Positions 61,196 to 64,000 of a stretch of DNA of 64,000 nucleotides are shown here, piece after piece. Location of the stretch: NCBI GenBank assembly GCA_944325445.1, contig CALVAG010000009.1, positions 1 through 64,000 of the forward strand. Reading direction: 5' to 3'. Numbering within the stretch: the first letter of the stretch is position 1; each line of letters opens with the position of its first letter. The translations under genes were made by a program, and so were the position numbers. A model generated the notes under the pieces. It was not told where the DNA came from. It saw nothing but the letters and a program-made list of their open reading frames with translations, and ran no database searches. This stretch comes from an uncultured Bacteroidales bacterium (GTDB taxonomy: Bacteria; Bacteroidota; Bacteroidia; Bacteroidales; UBA932).

Positions 61196-62230
61196 ATGAA
61201 ATATTCGCATTGGTCCAAAGATATATTCCTTTTGGTTTTGCTGGCTTTTTTTACAATGAGTCTCGGCTCCTGCAAAAAAGATGACGAGGAGGAGGAAGCA
61301 CTGCCCATGATGACGGGAGACCTGCTCTATGACATTCCTATCTATGCAAAGACGAACTCTTCGTTCACTCTTACGGCATACGGCCTTACAAGCCCTGAAG
61401 CGGACAAGATCAGTTATATATGGACATCTGCGAATCTGTTGAAGGATACGGTAAGGGAACCCTCCTGTGTGATAACGGTTCCCGATTCAATAGGCGTCTA
61501 TCCCATAACTCTCACGGCTTCGTCCGACGGATATTACGACAGGGTCACATCCAAGACCTTGACATCGATAGATACGGAATTCGGCAAGACCGTTACGGAG
61601 ATGCCCCGTCCTACCGATTCCATAAAGGATCCGCGCGACGGACAGTGGTATTACATAACGGCTGTCGGAAATCTCGACTGGTTCGTAGACAATCTCAACT
61701 GGGCAGAGGCAGGGGAGGCGTACGGCAAGTCCGATGATTTGGGAGAAATAATGGGGCGTCTCTATACCTGGAACGATGCTACGGAAGGCGTTTCAGCATC
61801 CGGACTCGGCGCAGGGCCTCAGGGCGTATGCCCTCCGGGGTGGAGCATCCCCACAAAGGAGGACTGGGAAGACCTTGCCATGAATCTGAATGACGGCGAG
61901 CCGGTCCCTTTCGATTCTAATTGGGTGGGCCTTGGAGAAAAGGTTATGATTGCGGCCCTTTTCAACGGAGAAAAGATGTGGCCCTACACTCCGGATTGCA
62001 ATCCTGAAAACAAGTTCGGCTGGGCTGCATTTCCGGCCGGAAGCTGTATGAACAGTTATAATAATTATACCGGGCTCTTCTCTTATGCTTTCTGGTGGGC
62101 AAGTACCGAATATTCGGAAAGCAAGGCATATTACAGGTATCTGTATGCCGACAGCAGGGATTTTATGAGAAATATTGTGGGCAAGGGGGATTTCGGTGCA
62201 TCTGTCAGATGCGTAAGGTTAAAACAGTAA
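61196..62230 (+). CDS. FISUMP-domain surface lipoprotein
   Basis: 344 residues from the ATG at 61196; the upstream ATG at 61160 lies next to a CACATTTG promoter-like box and is less likely. The lipobox SLGSC gives a lipidated protein. A PKD/Ig-like part (about 30-130, YDIPIYAKTNSSFTLTAYGL onward) is followed by the C-terminal FISUMP domain: DGQWYYITAVGNLDWFVDNLNWAEAG, CPPGWSIPTKEDWEDLA, and the closing FGASVRCVRLKQ. Such proteins are secreted or surface-exposed in Bacteroidota, with carbohydrate or matrix binding suspected. The FISUMP motif also appears in the truncated gene at 22174-23331. Confidence 0.87.
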   Translation: MKYSHWSKDIFLLVLLAFFTMSLGSCKKDDEEEEALPMMTGDLLYDIPIYAKTNSSFTLTAYGLTSPEADKISYIWTSANLLKDTVREPSCVITVPDSIGVYPITLTASSDGYYDRVTSKTLTSIDTEFGKTVTEMPRPTDSIKDPRDGQWYYITAVGNLDWFVDNLNWAEAGEAYGKSDDLGEIMGRLYTWNDATEGVSASGLGAGPQGVCPPGWSIPTKEDWEDLAMNLNDGEPVPFDSNWVGLGEKVMIAALFNGEKMWPYTPDCNPENKFGWAAFPAGSCMNSYNNYTGLFSYAFWWASTEYSESKAYYRYLYADSRDFMRNIVGKGDFGASVRCVRLKQ

Positions 62231-62245
62231 AAATATAAATTTCAC

Positions 62246-62836
62246 ATGAAAAAATCGACAGTTGTCCTTTTGGTGGTAATAGCAGTTGTGCTGGTGCTCT
62301 TTTTCTGGATTAAAGGTACCTATAACGGAATGGTTACCATGGATGAAGGCGTTAAAACAGCATGGAGTCAGGTTGAAAACGTATATCAGCGCAGGGCGGA
62401 TCTGATACCGAATCTTGTTGCAACCGTAAAGGGGTATGCCGAACATGAATCGGCGACCTTGGAGGGTGTTGTGGCGGCCCGCTCCAAAGCTACCGGAGTG
62501 AATGTGGACCCTGAAAATCTTACGCCGGAGAAACTGGCTGAATTTCAGCAGGCACAGGGCGAATTGAGCGCAGCGTTGGGAAGGTTGCTTGTTATACAGG
62601 AGAATTATCCTGATTTAAAGGCGAATGCAAACTTTATGGCCTTGCAGCAGCAATTGGAAGGCAGTGAGAACAGAATCGCGGTTGAACGTAGAAAATTCAA
62701 TGACGCTGCGAGAGCATACAATACAGCAATAAGAAAATTCCCGAGCAATATCATTGCCGGCATGTTCGGATTCGGCTCAAAACCCTATTTCGAAGCGGAT
62801 GAATCTGCTTCGCAGGCTCCAAAAGTAGAGTTCTGA
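62246..62836 (+). CDS. lemA: LemA-family protein
   Basis: 196 residues. One N-terminal membrane helix (about 6-24) is followed by the LemA helical bundle: YNGMVTMDEGVKTAWSQVENVYQRRADLIPNLV is the family signature, then QLEGSENRIAVERRKFNDAARAYNTAIRKFPSNI. LemA proteins are membrane-anchored with a periplasmic helical domain. Together with TPM proteins (next two genes) they form a conserved, poorly understood envelope module. The stop codon overlaps the next start by 1 bp. Confidence 0.95.
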   Translation: MKKSTVVLLVVIAVVLVLFFWIKGTYNGMVTMDEGVKTAWSQVENVYQRRADLIPNLVATVKGYAEHESATLEGVVAARSKATGVNVDPENLTPEKLAEFQQAQGELSAALGRLLVIQENYPDLKANANFMALQQQLEGSENRIAVERRKFNDAARAYNTAIRKFPSNIIAGMFGFGSKPYFEADESASQAPKVEF

Positions 62837-63267
62837 TGAGCGCATTTCTCTCCAAGGAGGATCAGAACAGAATAGTAAAGGCCATAGAAGAGGCCGAACT
62901 CAACACCTCCGGGGAGGTGAGGGTACATCTTGAGTCCAAATGCAAGGGAGATGCTGTACAGAGGGCCGTTTTCGTTTTTAATTTCCTTAAAATGTATAAG
63001 ACCAGGGAGAGAAACGGAGTCTTGATTTACTTGGCGTACAAAAGCAGGAAATTCGCAATCATAGGCGACACAGGCATAAACGAGAAGGTTCCGGAGGGGT
63101 TCTGGAACAGAATAAGGGAACATATGGGCGAGGCCTTTTCAAAAGGCGCCTTCGCCGATGGAATCTGTAATGCGATAAGGGAGTCCGGAGAGTCCCTGAA
63201 AGCCTATTTCCCATATAGAAGCGATGATGTCAATGAGCAACCGAACGAAATCTCTTTTGGCGATTAG
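62836..63267 (+). CDS. TPM-domain protein without signal peptide
   Basis: 143 residues. A TPM-like alpha/beta domain covers residues 1-130: FLSKEDQNRIVKAIEEAELNTSGEVRVHLE at the start and KFAIIGDTGINEKVPEGFWNRIREHMGEAFSKGAFADGICNAI. No signal peptide or membrane helix is visible. The ATG overlaps the LemA stop, and the following TPM gene starts 1 bp after its stop, so all three are one operon. TPM domains bind metal ions in related proteins; the reaction is unknown. Confidence 0.88.
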   Translation: MSAFLSKEDQNRIVKAIEEAELNTSGEVRVHLESKCKGDAVQRAVFVFNFLKMYKTRERNGVLIYLAYKSRKFAIIGDTGINEKVPEGFWNRIREHMGEAFSKGAFADGICNAIRESGESLKAYFPYRSDDVNEQPNEISFGD

Positions 63268-63268
63268 C

Positions 63269-64000
63269 ATGCGACGCAACATATTTACGATAATATTTTT
63301 TATAGCGGCAGCCGTATTCTCCTGTTATGGGGCGGCGGCGTCGGATATTCCGCAGCGTCCCGTACCGCCTCGTCTGCTTAACGATTTCGTGGGGATATTC
63401 ACTCCGTCGCAGGCCCGAAATATCGAACACAGGCTTGTAGCTTTCGCGGATTCTACGTCGAATCAGATTGCGGTGGTAATCGTGCCCCAGCTATACGGAT
63501 TCGACAAGGCTGATCTTGCCTTCAGAATCGGAGAGGAGTGGGGCGTGGGCAGCGACAGGTTCGACAACGGCATAGTGATGCTTATCAAACCCAAAACCGC
63601 GACTTCTGCCGGAGAGCTTTTCATAGCTACAGGTTACGGGCTCGAAGGGGCCATCCCGGATGCCACGGCAGGAGAGATAGTAAACAGATATATGATTCCC
63701 TTTCTTAAGGAGAACGATTACTATTCGGCCGTGAACACTGCGCTGGAGATTCTCTTCAAACTTGCTTCGGGAGAGATTTCTTATAAGGAGGTTTCCAAAA
63801 ATTCGGGCGATACGGCAATGATAATATCATTTTTGATATTTGTCGTAATCTTTGCAGTGGTAATGGGCCTCTCCGGCGGTACGAAAAACCTTGGAGGCGG
63901 AAACGGACGTAACGGGCACGGCGGAGGACCGTCTGCCATCGATCTTGTCATGCTTGGAATTCTTTCCGGGGCCGGACGCGGAGGCAGAGGCTCTTCAGGC
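63269..64000 (+). CDS. TPM-domain membrane protein (YgcG-like), 3' end beyond window
   Basis: At least 244 residues; the frame is open to the right edge. A signal peptide (about 1-24) is followed by the TPM domain: LNDFVGIFTPSQARNIEHRL, QIAVVIVPQLYGFDKADLAFRIGEEWGVG, DNGIVMLIKP, then FIATGYGLEGAIPDATAGEIVNRYMIPFL. A membrane helix follows (about 188-205), then a Gly-rich tail that runs off the edge. This is the YgcG/TPM_phosphatase type that partners LemA. It would act on the periplasmic side of the membrane. Confidence 0.9.
   Translation, partial: MRRNIFTIIFFIAAAVFSCYGAAASDIPQRPVPPRLLNDFVGIFTPSQARNIEHRLVAFADSTSNQIAVVIVPQLYGFDKADLAFRIGEEWGVGSDRFDNGIVMLIKPKTATSAGELFIATGYGLEGAIPDATAGEIVNRYMIPFLKENDYYSAVNTALEILFKLASGEISYKEVSKNSGDTAMIISFLIFVVIFAVVMGLSGGTKNLGGGNGRNGHGGGPSAIDLVMLGILSGAGRGGRGSSG

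Overview
The window comes from a Bacteroidales-type Bacteroidota chromosome. The evidence is repeated use of TAnnTTTG-type -7 promoter boxes, a TonB-dependent receptor operon with a DUF4249 lipoprotein, 6-bladed beta-propeller lipoproteins, FISUMP-type surface lipoproteins, a class I fumarase and a DUF4906-like adhesin remnant. The host part favours ATA (Ile) and AGG/AGA (Arg) codons. I do not assign a genus.

Positions 1-2700 are the right end of one genomic island (element A): a beta-class DNA methyltransferase cut by the window edge and, convergent to it, a DUF262/DUF1524 (GmrSD-like) nuclease. Positions 2680-21864 are a second island (element B, about 19.2 kb) inserted at the 3' end of a tRNA-Leu(CAA) gene (21845-21926, minus strand). 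Both islands end on the tRNA side with the same layout: a doublet of 8-bp repeats at 11-bp period, a strong hairpin, then a copy of the tRNA 3' end. This indicates tandem accretion at one tRNA.

Element B reads left to right as: tyrosine integrase; KilA-N protein; membrane protein; helix-turn-helix protein; SF3-like primase-helicase; an iteron-like AT-rich region; a Toprim primase with a degenerate CHC2 finger; a cluster of GC-rich hairpins (probable oriT); and a MobV relaxase. With no type IV secretion genes it looks mobilizable rather than conjugative. Its cargo is a WG-repeat protein and then three blocks that resemble defence modules. The first has a highly structured inverted-repeat region, a four-gene operon (FtsZ-C-domain-like orphan, DnaQ-type exonuclease, DUF262/HNH protein, twin zinc-finger mini-protein) and a terminator. 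The second is an AAA+ ATPase with a WYL regulator. The third is an SF2 helicase followed by an HNH endonuclease. Backbone genes prefer ATC/CGC codons and the cargo is AT-richer, so the island looks mosaic and foreign.

From 22 kb on the host chromosome resumes: a truncated DUF4906/FISUMP adhesin remnant, a Dabb protein, a PiT phosphate transporter, an M16 protease, a SIMPL protein, four paralogous beta-propeller lipoproteins (two of them a recent tandem duplication), recA and recX, rlmN, a patatin-BamA fusion, an outer-membrane barrel/TonB receptor/DUF4249 operon, prfB with its programmed +1 frameshift, fumarase, a metallophosphoesterase, an MBL hydrolase, a TolC-adaptor-twin RND efflux operon, an N-acyl-D-amino-acid deacylase with ApbE, a FISUMP lipoprotein, and a LemA/TPM operon that runs off the right edge.
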